Source: Closterium sp. NIES-65
Taxonomy: Eukaryota > Streptophyta > Zygnematophyceae > Desmidiales > Closteriaceae
Length of the DNA: 64,000 nt
Direction: 5' to 3'
Assembly: GCA_948144175.1 (NCBI GenBank)
Contig: CANXME010002067.1
Span: 2,976,001-3,040,000, forward strand
The position numbers and the translations under genes were made by a program. Positions 62,268 through 64,000 of the stretch are shown piece after piece (the first letter of the stretch is position 1; every line of letters starts with the position of its first letter). Below the pieces are notes generated by a model that was not told the origin of the DNA, did no database searches, and was given only the letters and a program-made list of their open reading frames with translations.

Positions 62268-64000
62268 AGTGGCGGATGCAGGACTAATTTCTGTGTATTG
62301 AAGGCAAAAAGAAAAACAAAGCATGAGTGATTTGCATCAATATTATACTCCCCTGGTTGAGATGATGTGAAGCGTGTGAACACTTTAGTTGTCGTGAGAT
62401 GTAGTGCTGAGATTCAGATTCAAGTCGAAGGGGTGTGCATTAGGGCGCGTCATTCTAGTATCATTCTCAATCGATACCCATCTCAACCGAATTGTTTGTT
62501 TATTAAAGCGTTTACAATTGTGCAGCGTCGTATTGCACTGCATTCCCCCGAAGAAAAAGGACGGGCACTTACGAGCCGCGCATTTCACTCACACATGTCA
62601 AATCGCATCGTGAATTTTACACTTCGCGATTTTTGAACTTCGAGTGACGTTGCGACATTCCCGTTAGCCAATACGGTCGTTCAAAATATTGGTCAGCGAA
62701 AAAGTGCTGTTTGGAGAACCGAATTGGATGCGACCAATAGGAAGAAACCACGCACTCCCAAAAAATATCACAGTGCGTTTTGACTTCGTATGACCAAGGC
62801 GTCACGAGATTTCAAGAACCGTGACATACACCTGCTTGCGACACAAAATCTTCCCGCACGAAGATGCCACGTTTTCTGCTTGCAAACACGGGGGTTTCGC
62901 CCAATAAATTTTACAGTCAATGACTAGTTCCGATTACAACGACAACATCACGCCAAATCAAAATCGATCTCAACCGCACGAAAAAAAGTTGGAGTTTGGG
63001 CCGTTGATGTGAAATGTAACGGAGCGCGACACGATATCCTACGCTGCCACGGCTGATTCCCTGCCAAACACAAGTGAAAAACAGCCATAACACAACCAAA
63101 AACGAGCATTTGCCACATCAGCCTGTGGATAGAAATTAACACCCCCTCCCCAAAGCCTGTGATAATCGAAATATTGCCACCACCGTTAACAGATGGTTCG
63201 GCATTTTTGAGATGGTGGGAGGGAGAGAGAAGTGCTGTCTGAGAATGAGATGGCTACGGTGCATGCTGCTTGCCCGGGTGACAATGGCGGGCAGAGGATG
63301 GGGATCTCGATCCGACCATATTTGGTTGAATTTACTGTGCGTCTGAGTCACTCTTTCCTCTTGATGGAGCAGTGTAAGCCGGCTGTGCCTCACAGTGATG
63401 AGCTGTTTCTCTCACGACTAGTCCAGAGCAGGGTGCTATTGGTGCGGGACGGAGGGAGTGCGCGGGAGAAAAGGAAGAATGCCGGAGCGTATTGCCAACG
63501 ATGACGTTGCACCCATGGCGCCATCAGTAGCATTGCCAGGTCGCACGGAAAGCCGTGCCCACATTCATCTGCCTGGTGCAGACACGGCTGAGCAACGGCG
63601 CAACGGAGGGAACCAATCCCAGCAGGCGTAGCAAGCACCACGCGTAGCAACTATTGCGGACTTGGCGCATCTCGCTAATAAGTAACATCAATTTCATCAT
63701 GCACACATCCGTGCTCTGGATGACCACTGCATCTAACTCCCCGCCTCCTTCACACTCCCGCTGCCTCCGCTCCATCATTCTGAACCACTATGGATAGAAC
63801 CTGTTGAAGCACACAAGTTGGTTCACGTGACACAAATCCACATCGTACTCTTTGCGCGCCCACGCTGCCTCCGCACCGTTGGAAGCACATTCAACCAAAT
63901 CAAGCACATGGGACCTGGCTGTAACAAGCAGGTACTAGAGTTACCAGGAAGCACAAGTCACGATTGTTGGTGTTAGGCCCCAATCTCACATTTTTTACTT
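62268..64000. other. Region upstream of the transposase, no gene recognised
   Basis: Includes the likely transposase promoter and probably the right end of the element. Around 63,230-63,310 the stretch ATGGCTACGGTG...GGCGGGCAGAGGATGGGGA resembles copy A 31,110-31,170 and copy B 45,250-45,330. No RNA gene or convincing open frame is seen. Confidence 0.5.

Larger units (their letters stand above)
52330..62700 (-). mobile_element. Plavaka-like DNA transposon, two genes (ends approximate)
   Basis: Two minus-strand genes, a transposase (55,851-62,267) and a second gene (52,758-55,351), with spliced frames open throughout and a related intronic repeat in both. A cluster of short CCGG/GTTAA motifs at 52,336-52,470 may be the left subterminal region. 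I could not find convincing terminal inverted repeats or a target duplication, so both ends are estimates. The Plavaka family sits near the CACTA/EnSpm group and is known mainly from basidiomycetes. Confidence 0.7.

Noticed and set aside
62268-63800. Search for terminal inverted repeats pairing with the 52.3 kb region
   Set aside because: Only short words such as GCCCAATAA and CTGTAAAT are shared; too weak to define the element ends.
45441-64000. tRNA, rRNA or other structured RNA genes
   Set aside because: None of the conserved boxes or cloverleaf features was seen on reading; a covariance-model scan was not possible.

Overview
This is a eukaryotic window with GT-AG introns, a 16-bp satellite array, LTR and DNA transposons, and few host genes. 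A plant-type CYSTM gene, a plant-style LRR gene, and a Ty1/copia element whose Gly/Ala-rich polyprotein and Gag zinc finger recall streptophyte-alga elements suggest a streptophyte green alga (charophyte or zygnematophyte). That assignment is an inference; no rRNA or marker gene is present.

Layout. (1) 1-19,361: satellite block 1, about 1,200 copies of a 16-bp unit, with a 2,815-bp higher-order repeat. (2) 19,362-31,510: copy A of a segmental duplication. It holds decayed satellite-like sequence, a broken LRR gene and an inserted copia element (23,122-29,970; 133-bp LTRs, 5-bp target duplication). (3) 31,511-32,916: sequence I do not recognise. (4) 32,917-40,061: satellite block 2, with an 832-bp higher-order repeat. 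(5) 40,062-about 45,440: copy B, with the intact two-exon LRR gene and the empty site of the copia insertion. (6) 45,441-50,200: low-gene-density DNA with a C-rich minisatellite at 47.5-49.2 kb. (7) 50,219-50,523: a MITE-like element. (8) 50,771-51,243: a three-exon CYSTM gene. (9) About 52.3-62.7 kb: a Plavaka-like DNA transposon with two minus-strand genes. (10) 62.7-64.0 kb: no gene recognised.

The main result is the Plavaka-like element. Its transposase is split over nine exons, and every splice phase I could check agrees, giving an open 860-codon frame. It carries the family signatures: N-terminal zinc finger, SSDET, a Cys cluster, PDLMHQADLG, and the FEHFHK/YRASNK block. A second gene downstream on the same strand has five exons and 598 codons, also in phase, and belongs to no family I can name. 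A 3-kb transposase intron is mostly an 80-bp minisatellite, and a related repeat lies in an intron of the second gene, which ties the two genes together. Plavaka elements are known mainly from basidiomycete fungi, so a seemingly whole two-gene version in an alga-like genome is the item most worth following up.

The satellite and the duplication are also informative. The two array blocks end at the same junction. Copies A and B are about 99% identical next to the satellite, then diverge to roughly 85% farther away (estimated by eye). This fits repeated exchange or conversion anchored in the array.
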